In this document: one piece after another, positions 33,044-42,457 of the stretch
How the letters are laid out: the number at the start of each line of letters is the position of its first letter
How positions within the stretch are numbered: the stretch's first letter is position 1
NCBI RefSeq assembly: GCF_903969135.1
Contig: NZ_LR824569.1
Location: 2,480,001 to 2,544,000 of the forward strand
DNA: 64,000 nucleotides
Direction of reading: 5' to 3'
Source of the DNA: Chryseobacterium sp. JV274
Lineage (GTDB): Bacteria; Bacteroidota; Bacteroidia; Flavobacteriales; Weeksellaceae
Made by a program: the position numbers and the translations under genes
Notes under the pieces: generated by a model
What the model was told of the DNA's origin: nothing
The model's input: the letters and a program-made list of their open reading frames with translations, nothing else
Database searches by the model: none

Positions 33044-34393
33044 ATGTTGGAAAAATCAAGCTTTATCAGTCAATTAAAAAATCTCGTTAACGAACCGGAA
33101 AATCATACGTATCTTCTGGCGGTAAGCGGAGGAGCAGATTCTATGGTTCTTGCTTCTTTATTCAGGGATTTTGGGAACAAAAACCAAGATTCAGAATTCC
33201 AGTTTCAGGTTGCCCATATCAATTATAAACTTCGTGGTAATGATTCGGATCTGGATCAAAAAACAGTGCAGGATTTTTGTGAGAAAAATCATATAAAATT
33301 TCATTTGTATGAAGTTTCGGAAAAGGATCGAAAACCTGAGAATTCTATTCAGCTTTGGGCGAGGGAACTTCGATATACTTTTTTTAAAGAAATTCAGGAA
33401 AAGGAAAAACTGGAGTTTCTGGTTACCGCTCATCATCTGAATGACCAGCTGGAAACATTCATCATCAACCTTTCCAAAGCTGCTGGCATCAACGGACTCA
33501 GTGGGATTCCATCAAATGACAATTATATTCTCAGACCGCTATTGAATTTTTCAAAAAAAGAAATTTATCAGTTTGCTGAGGAAAATACGATTGAATTCCG
33601 GGAAGATTTGTCTAATAAAAAAAATGATTACCTGAGGAATAAGATTAGAAATGAGATTGTTCCGATGCTGATGGAAACCAACGACCATTTTCTGGAAAAC
33701 TTCAAAAAAAGTTCTTTGTACCTGAACCAAACTAAAGATTTTGTCCAGAAACAGATTCAGGAGATCGAAAATCGTCTTACGGTATTTAACCAAAACAATA
33801 AAATCTTATCAAAGGAAAAGCTGGATCAGGAAAGCGACTTCGTAAAATTTGAAATTTTAAAAAAATACGGATTCAACCAGGAGGAAGAAATACCAAAAAT
33901 TTTTAAAGCCGAAAACAACAGTTCATTTTTTTCAAAAGAATATCAGTTGATTGTCAATCGTGATGAACTGATTTTTATTGACAAAAGCAATGAAAAGGAA
34001 ATCGAAGAGGAAATTGTACTGATTGATCATTTTGATTTTTCCGAAAACCAAATCAACATCAATCTCGTAGATTACATTGAAAGCATTGATGGAATCAATA
34101 AGGGGTTTGAATGGGATTTTGATGCTGACAAACTTCATTTCCCACTACGTTTGAGAAAACAAAAAGAGGGTGACGAGTTGTATCCAACCGGTTTTTCCGG
34201 GAAAAAGAAAGTTTCTAAGTTTTTTAGGGACGAAAAATTATCTATTTTAGCGAGGCAAAAAATCTGGATACTGACTGACAGTAATGATTCTGTACTAGGG
34301 ATCATTCCCTTCAGACAGGATAGAAGATATGCAAAGAATGAGAAGACAAAATGGAGTCTCAAAATTTTTAATGAAATGAACAATGAAATTTAG
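33044..34393 (+). CDS. tilS: tRNA(Ile)-lysidine synthase
   Basis: TilS converts C34 of tRNA-Ile(CAU) to lysidine, so it reads AUA codons; the enzyme is essential in bacteria. The 449-residue product has the PP-loop AVSGGADSM (SGGADS at residues 28-33), QVAHINYKLRGNDSD and the TAHHLNDQLETFIINLSKAAGINGLSGI signature. The C-terminal TilS domain ends with LRKQKEGDELYPTGFSGKKKVSKFFRDEKL. A TATCTTTG -7 box is at 33013-33020. Its end overlaps dsbD by 11 bases. Confidence 0.95.
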   Translation: MLEKSSFISQLKNLVNEPENHTYLLAVSGGADSMVLASLFRDFGNKNQDSEFQFQVAHINYKLRGNDSDLDQKTVQDFCEKNHIKFHLYEVSEKDRKPENSIQLWARELRYTFFKEIQEKEKLEFLVTAHHLNDQLETFIINLSKAAGINGLSGIPSNDNYILRPLLNFSKKEIYQFAEENTIEFREDLSNKKNDYLRNKIRNEIVPMLMETNDHFLENFKKSSLYLNQTKDFVQKQIQEIENRLTVFNQNNKILSKEKLDQESDFVKFEILKKYGFNQEEEIPKIFKAENNSSFFSKEYQLIVNRDELIFIDKSNEKEIEEEIVLIDHFDFSENQININLVDYIESIDGINKGFEWDFDADKLHFPLRLRKQKEGDELYPTGFSGKKKVSKFFRDEKLSILARQKIWILTDSNDSVLGIIPFRQDRRYAKNEKTKWSLKIFNEMNNEI

Positions 34394-36452
34394 AAATTGG
34401 TTTTTATTAATTCTACTATTTTTAGCGACAGGGATTAATGCGCAAATAAAAAATCCTGTAAAGTTTAAATTCACCATCAACGACCTGGGAAACAATCAGT
34501 ACGAAGCGGTATTGAATGCTACTATGGAAAGCGGATGGCACATTTACTCAAAAGATTTACCGGAAGATACCGGAATTCCTACTGAGTATAAAGTTACGGG
34601 AAAGAATATTGAACTGATTGGGAAGTTTACCGAAGTAGGTAAAAAACATGAAGAGTTTTCTGAAGCTTTTGGTGGAACAATTGTCTTCTACTCCAATTCA
34701 GCAGGATTTAAGCAGAAATTTAAATTAAAAGATCCGACAAAACCTGCAGATGTCACGTCTGAAATTACTTATCAGACTTGTGACGACAGAGTTTGTCTTG
34801 CTCCCAATACATTAGAATTCAACCAAAAAGTTACCCCAAAAGGGGCAACAGAAGAAGCCGCAACTGAGGAAACAGCGGCTCCTGTAAAAGACTCTGTAAA
34901 AATAACTGAAACGGTTACTGAGAATCCTGCCAAAACAGAAGTTGCGATCACAGAAACTTCAAAACTGGATCCTAAGCAGCTGAAAATTGAAACGATAGAT
35001 TTCAAAAAACCATTAACAGATTGTGGTACTGCTTCTACTAAAGTGGACGAAAATTACTGGACCTATTTATTCCTAGGATTTATAGGCGGTCTGATCGCGT
35101 TGCTTACGCCTTGCGTTTTCCCAATGATTCCATTAACAGTTTCATTCTTTACGAAAGGCAGCAAGAACAAAGCGAAAGGAAAAAGAGATGCTCTTATTTA
35201 TGGGTTTTTCATTCTTCTTATCTTCGTTTTATTAAGTATTCCTTTCCACATTATCGACGGGATTGCAGGAAATATCTTCAACGAGATTTCTACCAGCGTA
35301 TGGCTGAATATCGCCTTCTTTATTATTTTCATTTTCTTTGCCGGAAGTTTCTTCGGATATTATGATATCACTTTACCGAGTTCAATCGCTAATAAATCTT
35401 CTAAAGCGGAAGAAGCAGGAGGACTTATCGGTATTTTCTTCATGGCATTGACATTGGTGATTGTTTCTTTCTCCTGTACAGGGCCTATTTTAGGAAGTTT
35501 ACTAGGAAGTGCGGTAACGGGTTCTACTAACGTTCCGATGTTATTGACATTTGCATTGGCAGGATTTGGTCTTGCCTGGGCAATCATTTTCGGACTATTG
35601 GCTTTATTCCCGCAAGCATTACAAAGTCTTCCGAAATCCGGAGGATGGATGAATACGGTAAAGGTAGTTTTAGGTTTCGTAGAATTGGCTTTAGCCTTGA
35701 AATTCTTATCTAAAGCAGATCTTGTTTCTAAGACATTCTTCTTAAAAAGAGAACTTTTCATTGCAATCTGGATCATCGTAGCATTAGGATTAGCATTATA
35801 TTTATTAGGATTCATCAGATTCCCGCATGATGATAAAAAGCCTAAAATATCCATTACAAGAAAGATATTAGGCGCATTGGGAATAGGTTTTGTAATCTAT
35901 TTAATCCAGGGATTAATACCATCTGACCGTCCAAAACTGCAGTTGTTAAGCGGGATTTTACCTCCACTGAACGTAAGTTATTTCCATGATGAAAAAGATG
36001 GAATTTTAGGAATGCATCCGGAACACGACTTCTTCAAAGCAATAGAACTTGCCAAAAAAGAAGATAAACCTATTTTAATTGACTTCACCGGATACGGTTG
36101 TGAAAACTGTAGAAAAATGGAGGAGTTTGTATGGAGCGAACCAGATATCTTACCTATCCTTCAGAACGATGTAGTATTAGCATCTCTGTATGTGGATGAC
36201 AAAGAAGAGCTTCCGGAGGATCAAAAAACTAAAATTGACCTTGGTGAAGGGCAGATCAAAAAGGTAAAAACAATCGGTGACAGATGGAGTTTATTCCAGC
36301 AGGTTAACTTTAACAATAACTCGCAGCCTCACTATGTTTTGATAACTCCGGACGGAAAAGTAATCAATACTCCGGTTTCAGGATATATGCCAAAAGAGGA
36401 TTTCAAGAAATTCTTGGAATGCGGTGTTAATTACTATAAAAAGAGTAAATAA
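34383..36452 (+). CDS. dsbD: Thiol:disulfide interchange protein DsbD
   Basis: DsbD takes electrons from cytoplasmic thioredoxin to periplasmic redox proteins. The 689-residue product has a signal peptide (1-21) and an N-terminal DsbD-alpha-like domain with CDDRVCLAP. A Thr/Glu-rich spacer follows. The eight-helix CcdA-type core contains TPCVFPMIPL and FSCTGPILG, whose Cys pair works inside the membrane. The C-terminal thioredoxin domain has YGCENCRKM (CxxC around residues 572-575). It starts within the tilS stop region, so coupling is likely, although the functions are unrelated. Confidence 0.93.
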   Translation: MKFRNWFLLILLFLATGINAQIKNPVKFKFTINDLGNNQYEAVLNATMESGWHIYSKDLPEDTGIPTEYKVTGKNIELIGKFTEVGKKHEEFSEAFGGTIVFYSNSAGFKQKFKLKDPTKPADVTSEITYQTCDDRVCLAPNTLEFNQKVTPKGATEEAATEETAAPVKDSVKITETVTENPAKTEVAITETSKLDPKQLKIETIDFKKPLTDCGTASTKVDENYWTYLFLGFIGGLIALLTPCVFPMIPLTVSFFTKGSKNKAKGKRDALIYGFFILLIFVLLSIPFHIIDGIAGNIFNEISTSVWLNIAFFIIFIFFAGSFFGYYDITLPSSIANKSSKAEEAGGLIGIFFMALTLVIVSFSCTGPILGSLLGSAVTGSTNVPMLLTFALAGFGLAWAIIFGLLALFPQALQSLPKSGGWMNTVKVVLGFVELALALKFLSKADLVSKTFFLKRELFIAIWIIVALGLALYLLGFIRFPHDDKKPKISITRKILGALGIGFVIYLIQGLIPSDRPKLQLLSGILPPLNVSYFHDEKDGILGMHPEHDFFKAIELAKKEDKPILIDFTGYGCENCRKMEEFVWSEPDILPILQNDVVLASLYVDDKEELPEDQKTKIDLGEGQIKKVKTIGDRWSLFQQVNFNNNSQPHYVLITPDGKVINTPVSGYMPKEDFKKFLECGVNYYKKSK

Positions 36453-36470
36453 AACATTTACATATCATTG

Positions 36471-36502
36471 AAAAACTCACACTTTACCGTGTGAGTTTTT
36501 TT
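36471..36502 (+). terminator. Terminator of dsbD
   Basis: A 12-bp perfect stem (36471-36482 with 36489-36500), 6-base loop, then T-run. The stem and its left flank recur almost exactly at 39850-39887. Confidence 0.92.
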
Positions 36503-36574
36503 ATTTCTAATGACTTGAATAAACATCAAAATAAATTAATTACATTAGAGCAAACTAATACCCAATCAAAAAAA

Positions 36575-38113
36575 ATGAGAAACTTTACGGTGATTCTATC
36601 ATTATTCTTAACTTCTATTTTGTCCGCCCAGACTGCTCCTTCCATTCAATGGCAAAAATCTATGGGCGGAAGTAATGTAGATATGTTTCATTTTGTTGAG
36701 CAAACTTCCGACGGGGGATACATTATTTCAGGTTCTACCTTTTCCAATAATGGAGACCTTACGGGAAATTTTGGCAGCAGGGACGCATGGATTCTTAAGT
36801 TGAGTTTCAACGGAAGCATAGAGTGGCAAAAATCATTAGGAGGCAGCCAGGCAGAATTATTCCAGTCTATACGGGAAACTTCCGATGGAGGTTATATTCT
36901 CGCGGGAGGATCAACTTCTGTAGATGGCGATCTTACCAACAACAACGGTCTTGAAGATTATTGGATTGTAAAATTAGATTCAGTTGGAAATATAGAATGG
37001 CAAAAATCTATGGGTGGAAGCGATCGTGATATTGCACAAGATATTTTGCAAACGTCTGACGAAGGATACATTATTGCCGGAACAAGCTATTCTACTGATG
37101 GTGATATACTGGGAAGCCATGGAGGTTCAGATATCTGGATCATTAAAACAAATTCCACAGGAAATATACAATGGCAAAAGTCTTTAGGCAGTAGTTCAGC
37201 CGAAGAAGTACAATCTATTCAACAAACTTCTGATAATGGATATATTATTGGAGGGACCACCGGAAATATTGCAGATGGAGATGTCACACAGATATATGGA
37301 GGAACAGACTATTGGATCGTAAAACTGGATTCGGATGGGAATATACAATGGCAGAAATCTTTAGGCGGAACCGGATTTGATGTTGTCCATTCTATCCAAC
37401 AGACTTTTGATGGAGGTTATATTGTTGCTGGAGTATACGAAAGGGCAATTCCTCCCTATGCTCTAAATTCCGATTATGGCATCATAAAACTAGCCAGTAA
37501 TGGAGATATACAGTGGCAAAAATTTTTTGGAGGAAGCAACAGTGAGGTCGCCAACTCTATTCAGCAAACCGCTGATGGGGGATATATTATTGCAGGATTT
37601 TCCAATTCTAACAATGGCGACGTGCTAGGAAATCATGGTAACAGTGATTTCTGGATTTTAAAAACAGATAATACCGGAACGCTTCAATGGCAAAAATCTT
37701 TAGGCGGAACTGGTAATGAGAGCGCAGGATCTATCCGAAAGACAGTGGATGGTGGATATATTATTATTGGATATTCCAGCTCCAACAATGGAGATGTTTC
37801 AGGGAACCACGGAAACATTGACGGGTGGATCGTAAAATTAGGCCCGCAACAATTAGGAATCTCGGAAAGTCAGAAAATGAATCAACCTAACCTCTACCCA
37901 AATCCGGCAAAAGATTTCTTTTATGTGGACCATCTTCCAAAAGGAACTGTTATGGACATTATTGATATGTCAGGAAGAAAACTTTTATCCAAAAAAAATA
38001 ATGAGGAAAAAATAAAAATCAATACTTCTATATTCTCAGAAGGAATCTATATTGTGCAAATAAAAAACAAAGACGGAATCATTTTCTCAAAGAAAATAAC
38101 CGTCAGCAGATAG
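36575..38113 (+). CDS. T9SS-secreted seven-repeat propeller protein (paralog 1)
   Basis: The 512-residue product has a signal peptide (NFTVILSLFLTSILSAQ) and seven repeats of about 55 residues. The consensus is IQWQKSLGGSxxDxxxSIQQTxDGGYIIAGxSxSxDGDVxxNHGxxDxWIVKLD-like. Seven repeats would suit a seven-bladed beta-propeller. The last 80 residues form a type A T9SS sorting domain (NLYPNPAKDFFYVDHLPKGT, ending GIYIVQIKNKDGIIFSKKITV), so it is exported across the outer membrane and attached to the surface or released. The start was set at the signal-peptide Met, since the longer frame (36491) adds a non-signal stretch. Function unknown. Confidence 0.87.
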   Translation: MRNFTVILSLFLTSILSAQTAPSIQWQKSMGGSNVDMFHFVEQTSDGGYIISGSTFSNNGDLTGNFGSRDAWILKLSFNGSIEWQKSLGGSQAELFQSIRETSDGGYILAGGSTSVDGDLTNNNGLEDYWIVKLDSVGNIEWQKSMGGSDRDIAQDILQTSDEGYIIAGTSYSTDGDILGSHGGSDIWIIKTNSTGNIQWQKSLGSSSAEEVQSIQQTSDNGYIIGGTTGNIADGDVTQIYGGTDYWIVKLDSDGNIQWQKSLGGTGFDVVHSIQQTFDGGYIVAGVYERAIPPYALNSDYGIIKLASNGDIQWQKFFGGSNSEVANSIQQTADGGYIIAGFSNSNNGDVLGNHGNSDFWILKTDNTGTLQWQKSLGGTGNESAGSIRKTVDGGYIIIGYSSSNNGDVSGNHGNIDGWIVKLGPQQLGISESQKMNQPNLYPNPAKDFFYVDHLPKGTVMDIIDMSGRKLLSKKNNEEKIKINTSIFSEGIYIVQIKNKDGIIFSKKITVSR

Positions 38114-38271
38114 TTTATTGATAAAATTCAGTCATTCACCAATAGCATCAATACATTATTTAAGCTTAGAAAAATAATTATTTTTATTATAATCAACTAA
38201 ATAAACAATAAAACACCAAGCGTAGTGTAAAATTAATTATATTTGAATAACTATCACCAATTCAAATACAT

Positions 38272-39807
38272 ATGAGACATTATATATTTACTTTTTCATT
38301 CCTTACCTATTCATTATTTACAGCTCAGACTGCTCCATCGATAGAATGGCAAAAAGCCTTAGGAGGAACTCAGGGCGAAACCGCGCATTATACCCAGCAA
38401 ACTTCTGATGGAGGGTACATCATGGCCGGAGATACATCATCAAACGACGGAGATGTTAGTGGAAACCATGGTGAAGGAGATGGATGGGTAGTAAAAATGG
38501 ATGGCAGTGGAAATATACAATGGCAAAAAGCACTGGGAGGAAGTAATAATGATATAATTCAGTCTATCCGCCAGACTACAGATGGAGGATACATTGCCGC
38601 CGGATCTTCTAAATCTACAGACGGAGATACTACTGTAAACCATGGAAATTTTGATTTCTGGGTGGTAAAATTGGATAACTCCGGAAACATACAATGGCAG
38701 AAATCTTTAGGAGGAAGCGGTATTGATGAAGCTCAATCTATTCAGCAGACTGCCGAAGGAGGGTATATTGTTGCCGGAACCTCCAGTTCTAATGATGGGG
38801 ATGTGAGTGGGAATCAGGGAGGACAGGATTATTGGGTTGTAAAATTGGATAGCTCCGGAAATATACAATGGCAGAAGTCATTGGGAGGAAGTGACAGCGA
38901 TCAGCTGAATTCTGTTCAGCAAACTTTTGACGGAGGATACATTATTGCAGGAACCACCGTATCTACAGATGGTCATATTACTGTAAGCTACGGAAACAAC
39001 GATTTTTGGGTGGTAAAACTTGATCTTTCCGGAAATATACAATGGGAAAAAACACTGGGTAATATTGGTGATAATTTGGGATATTCTGCACAACAGACTT
39101 TCGATGGCGGTTATATTGTGGTGGGTACTTCTTATGACCCCACAAACATTGAAAACGGTCTTCCTGATTATTGGGTAGTAAAACTAAATAATAGCGGAGT
39201 TATACAGTGGGATAAATATTTGGGTGGAAGCCTTCATGACAACGCAATAACAATAAGACAAACCCCTGAATGGGAATATATTGTCGGAGGCTGGACAATT
39301 TCCAATAACGGACAGGTAACTGGAAATCATGGCGATCTGGACTATTGGATCGTAAAACTGGATACTAATGGAAACCTGAAATGGGAAAAAACTCTGGGAG
39401 GTCCAGACACCGAATACTTTAGCTCTATTGAGCTAACCAATGATAATGGATATATTGTTTCAGGAAATACATTTTCTACAAGTGGAGATATTACAGGAAA
39501 TCATGGGTTAATTGATGCCTGGGTTGTGAAACTAAGCCCGGAACAATTAGGAATCTCAGAAAACCACCCGACAAATAAGCCTAACCTCTACCCTAACCCC
39601 TCAAAGGATTTCTTTTATGCGGATCATCTTCCCAAAGAAACAGTTATCAGCATCACGGATATGTCCGGAAGAAAACTTTTCTCTCAAAAATATAACGAAG
39701 AAAAAATAAAAATCAATACTGCTACATTCTCAGAAGGAATCTACATTGTGCAGATCAAAAACAAAGACGGAATCATTCTCTCCAAGAAAATAACAGTCAG
39801 CAGATAA
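38272..39807 (+). CDS. T9SS-secreted seven-repeat propeller protein (paralog 2)
   Basis: This 511-residue protein is a tandem paralog of the previous gene. It has a signal peptide (FTFSFLTYSLFTAQ), seven repeats starting IEWQKALGGTQ, NIQWQKALGGSN, and so on to NLKWEKTLGGPD, and a C-terminal T9SS type A domain nearly identical to that of paralog 1 (the last 30 residues differ at few positions). A -7 box TATATTTG is at 38238-38245. The repeats vary more in the second half (IQWDKYLGGSL, LKWEKTLGG). Probable surface protein with binding or adhesion function. Confidence 0.87.
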   Translation: MRHYIFTFSFLTYSLFTAQTAPSIEWQKALGGTQGETAHYTQQTSDGGYIMAGDTSSNDGDVSGNHGEGDGWVVKMDGSGNIQWQKALGGSNNDIIQSIRQTTDGGYIAAGSSKSTDGDTTVNHGNFDFWVVKLDNSGNIQWQKSLGGSGIDEAQSIQQTAEGGYIVAGTSSSNDGDVSGNQGGQDYWVVKLDSSGNIQWQKSLGGSDSDQLNSVQQTFDGGYIIAGTTVSTDGHITVSYGNNDFWVVKLDLSGNIQWEKTLGNIGDNLGYSAQQTFDGGYIVVGTSYDPTNIENGLPDYWVVKLNNSGVIQWDKYLGGSLHDNAITIRQTPEWEYIVGGWTISNNGQVTGNHGDLDYWIVKLDTNGNLKWEKTLGGPDTEYFSSIELTNDNGYIVSGNTFSTSGDITGNHGLIDAWVVKLSPEQLGISENHPTNKPNLYPNPSKDFFYADHLPKETVISITDMSGRKLFSQKYNEEKIKINTATFSEGIYIVQIKNKDGIILSKKITVSR

Positions 39808-40111
39808 GTTATTGGTAAATATTTAAGCTTAACAAAATAATTATTTCTTTATCATTGAAAAACTCACACTTTATTGTGCGAGTTTTTTTTATAATCTTCA
39901 GACAAAGAGTATCCTGAAAATTTAATAATCAGTAAACCAACAACATCATGATTATCGGTTTAAAAAAAATAGATTAAAAAGACAGGAAAGTTTAAAATCG
40001 CCATAAAAACAATCAATAAATTCATGAATCTATTAATTATTCATCAAACAAGGCATATGTTTTGCAAGAATTATACAACAAATACCGTTTAACATTTAAA
40101 AACTTTCAATC
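39808..40111. other. 304-bp gap: terminator and upstream region of the orphan exbD
   Basis: It holds the terminator at 39858-39890 and, near 40055-40070, a TTTTGCAAG stretch like the Bacteroidota -7 region (one base off consensus). The rest is AT-rich DNA with nothing else recognised. Confidence 0.5.
39858..39890 (+). terminator. Terminator of T9SS paralog 2, near copy of the dsbD terminator
   Basis: Stem AAAAACTCACAC (39858-39869) with GTGCGAGTTTTT (39876-39887), one A-C mismatch, then T-run. The sequence from TATCATTG through the loop repeats that at 36464-36486. Confidence 0.88.
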
Positions 40112-40636
40112 ATGGCAGAAGTAATTGCACAAGAAAAACAAGGCAGCAAACAAAAGAAAAAAATGATCAGAGTAGACATGACTCCTATGGTAGATCTGGG
40201 ATTCTTACTCATCACGTTCTTCATGTTCACCACAAACTTTACAAAACCTAATGTAATGGATTTAGGATTACCGGCAAAAGATCCAAACCCTCATCCTACG
40301 GACATTCCCGTAATTGGAGATAAAGACCAGATTACATTTATCCTTGGAAAAGATAATCGTGTGTTTTATCATCAAAGTAATGCTACAGACTTAACTACAG
40401 GAAATCTTAAAGAAACAGATTTCAGTGGAATAAAAATTTCAAAAATTATTTCTGAAGCTTATAAAAATGCACCGGCACCTAAAAACTTCACCGTAATTGT
40501 GAAGCCAACAGACGAAGCCAATTATAAGAATTTTGTGGATATGCTGGACAACCTGGCCATTTCCAAAAAAGAACGATATGGCGTGACCGATATCAAGCCT
40601 TGGGAAACAAAGATTTACAAGGAATTAACTCAATAA
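40112..40636 (+). CDS. exbD: Orphan ExbD/TolR family protein
   Basis: The 174-residue protein is a close paralog of the operon ExbD at 16843. The helix IRVDMTPMVDLGFLLITFFMFTTNF contains the conserved Asp, and the downstream FTVIVKPTDEANYKNFVDMLDNLA and ERYGVTDIKPWE match nearly word for word. It differs in the N-terminal basic segment and by deletions in the middle. No exbB, second exbD or tonB is nearby, so it probably joins the motor encoded at 16-19 kb or a motor elsewhere. The start and RBS region are normal. Confidence 0.88.
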   Translation: MAEVIAQEKQGSKQKKKMIRVDMTPMVDLGFLLITFFMFTTNFTKPNVMDLGLPAKDPNPHPTDIPVIGDKDQITFILGKDNRVFYHQSNATDLTTGNLKETDFSGIKISKIISEAYKNAPAPKNFTVIVKPTDEANYKNFVDMLDNLAISKKERYGVTDIKPWETKIYKELTQ

Positions 40637-40641
40637 AAGAT

Positions 40642-40669
40642 AAAGGGCATTTTTAAAATGCTCTTTTTT
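40642..40669 (+). terminator. Terminator of the orphan exbD
   Basis: A 12-bp stem with one G-T wobble (40642-40653 with 40655-40666) and a T-run. Confidence 0.8.
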
Positions 40670-40745
40670 GTTTACATTTGAAAGGAAAATTGATCTGCAG
40701 TACGTAAGAGCTATATTATTTTTAACCTTCTATAATTTTGAAATC

Positions 40746-41528
40746 ATGCTGAACTTTGAAAGAAAAGGAAACGGAAAAGAAACATTTGTACTTCTTCACG
40801 GATTTATGGAAAACCTATCCATCTGGAGCGATATGGAGCATCATCTTTCCAAAGATTTTTCACTGCTCAAAATTGACCTTCCCGGCCACGGACAGTCTGA
40901 AATTCTTGCGGAAGTTCATACCATGGAACTGATGGCCGAAGAAGTAAAAAAAGTTTTAGACAATCAGCATGTAGAAAAAGTTCACCTTTTGGGACATTCT
41001 ATGGGAGGATACACCTCTCTTGCTTTTGCAGAAAAATACCCCAACTCTTTAAAAAGCTTAACTTTATTTTTCTCTACTTATTTTCCGGATGATGAAGAGA
41101 AAAAACAACAGCGCATCAAAAGCTACAGGATCATTAAGGATGCATTTGCCCATTATGTAAGGGCTGGCATTCCCAATTTATTTAATCCTAATGAAAGAGA
41201 TATTCTGGAAGGGAAAATTGAAATTGCTCTTGAAACAGCCCTATCTACCAATAATCTGGGGGCTCTTGCCTGTGTAAAAGGCATGGTAGAAAGAACCGAC
41301 AAAAAACATATCCTGGAAAATCTGGAAGCTAAAATTTTAGTATTAGCCGGCAAGCATGATAACGCAGTGAAAACTGACATGATGATCAAACATCTTCCAG
41401 ACAGGACAAATATCAAATCTTATATTCTGGACTGCGGACACAACGGACATTGGGAAAAGCCCGGCATCTGTGCTGAAATCATCAATACGGAACTTCTCCA
41501 CAACCTTCCTAAAAAACTTGTTTTATAA
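40746..41528 (+). CDS. Alpha/beta-fold hydrolase
   Basis: The 260-residue enzyme has the alpha/beta-hydrolase pattern. FVLLHGFMEN gives the oxyanion loop, KIDLPGHGQSE follows, and LLGHSMGGYTS holds the nucleophile Ser in GHSMG. KILVLAGKHDN contributes the acid and CGHNGHWEKP the His. It may be an esterase of the 2-succinyl-6-hydroxy-2,4-cyclohexadiene-1-carboxylate synthase/BioH type, and the substrate is unknown. The open frame starts at 40668, but the strand that begins the fold starts at MLNFERKGNGKE, so this start was used. Confidence 0.87.
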   Translation: MLNFERKGNGKETFVLLHGFMENLSIWSDMEHHLSKDFSLLKIDLPGHGQSEILAEVHTMELMAEEVKKVLDNQHVEKVHLLGHSMGGYTSLAFAEKYPNSLKSLTLFFSTYFPDDEEKKQQRIKSYRIIKDAFAHYVRAGIPNLFNPNERDILEGKIEIALETALSTNNLGALACVKGMVERTDKKHILENLEAKILVLAGKHDNAVKTDMMIKHLPDRTNIKSYILDCGHNGHWEKPGICAEIINTELLHNLPKKLVL

Positions 41529-41600
41529 CATCAGTTTCCTGATAGATTAAAATCGCCTTTAATAAAAAATCCTGTATATTAGTAGAGGATAATTTTGTCA

Positions 41601-42407
41601 ATGGCTTTATTTTCATTCAAAAAAAAGAAACCACCGGCACCACCGGTTATCGGGCTTACACTTTCAGGCGGAGGAATGCGTGGGATTGCCCATATTGCCG
41701 TACTGAAAGCTCTTGAAGAATATAATCTGAAACCGCACATTATCTCCGGAACCAGCGCAGGTTCTATTATTGGTGCTTTTTATTCTTTTGGAAAAACACC
41801 GGATGAGATGATGGAAATTGTACGTCAGACCTCTTTTTTTTCCCGATCAGCTTTAAAATTATCAAAAAACGGAATTTTCAGCTCCAATTTTATTCTAAAA
41901 CTGCTTAAAGATTATTTACCGGAAGACAATTTCAACATTTTAAGAATCCCTATATATGTTGCTGCGACAGAGATGACCCATGGTATTGTGGACTTTTTCT
42001 CTGAAGGAGAACTTTTCGGTCCATTACTGGCTTCTTCCAGTGTTCCTTTTATTCTTCCTCCGGTAAGGATAGGGGAAAAAATTTATGTAGATGGCGGTGT
42101 TCTGGATAATCTTCCCATTGAACCTATCATGGATAAATGCAACTTCCTTATTGCATCCCATGTGAACTCCATCAGCTACGATCAATTAAACAAAATGAGT
42201 CTGATGAAAGAATTTGACAGAATCCTTCACTTAGCCATTGCAAAATCTGTGTATTCTAAGGCAAAATACTGTAATATTTTTTTAGATCCGCCTAAGATGA
42301 CGAAATACAGCCTTTTCAACAAACGATATATGGATGAAATGTTTCAGCAGGTGTATGAATATACCTGTCAGGAACTTGAAGAGAAAGGATTTCGTAAAGT
42401 TTTGTGA
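41601..42407 (+). CDS. Patatin-like phospholipase
   Basis: The 268-residue product has the patatin Ser-Asp dyad. GGGMRG oxyanion site is at residues 23-28, GTSAG with nucleophile Ser52 follows, and the catalytic Asp is in DGGVLDN (164). It likely hydrolyses phospholipid or neutral lipid at the membrane. It is short and has no transmembrane or Omp85 beta-barrel domain, so it is of the cytoplasmic RssA type. A TTG at 41595 could extend it, but that base lies in a -7 box (TAATTTTG, 41590-41597), so the ATG at 41601 was taken. This leaves only 3 bases between box and ATG. Confidence 0.92.
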   Translation: MALFSFKKKKPPAPPVIGLTLSGGGMRGIAHIAVLKALEEYNLKPHIISGTSAGSIIGAFYSFGKTPDEMMEIVRQTSFFSRSALKLSKNGIFSSNFILKLLKDYLPEDNFNILRIPIYVAATEMTHGIVDFFSEGELFGPLLASSSVPFILPPVRIGEKIYVDGGVLDNLPIEPIMDKCNFLIASHVNSISYDQLNKMSLMKEFDRILHLAIAKSVYSKAKYCNIFLDPPKMTKYSLFNKRYMDEMFQQVYEYTCQELEEKGFRKVL

Positions 42408-42413
42408 GTTTGA

Positions 42414-42451
42414 AAAGTTCCGGAAGTTTATCAGATCAGGGACTTTCTTTT
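42414..42451 (+). terminator. Terminator of the patatin gene
   Basis: An 8-bp stem with one wobble (AAAGTTCC 42414-42421, GGGACTTT 42439-42446), followed by CTTTTT. The loop is long (17). Confidence 0.55.
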
Positions 42452-42457
42452 TGCCTG

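Noticed and set aside
34772..35005. Ser/Val-rich minus-strand ORF within dsbD
   Set aside because: It lies in the low-complexity spacer of dsbD, which gives long open frames on the other strand.
36575..39807. Repeated DNA that could look like a repeat array or CRISPR
   Set aside because: The repeats are about 165 bases, coding and imperfect. They are protein repeats with no spacers.
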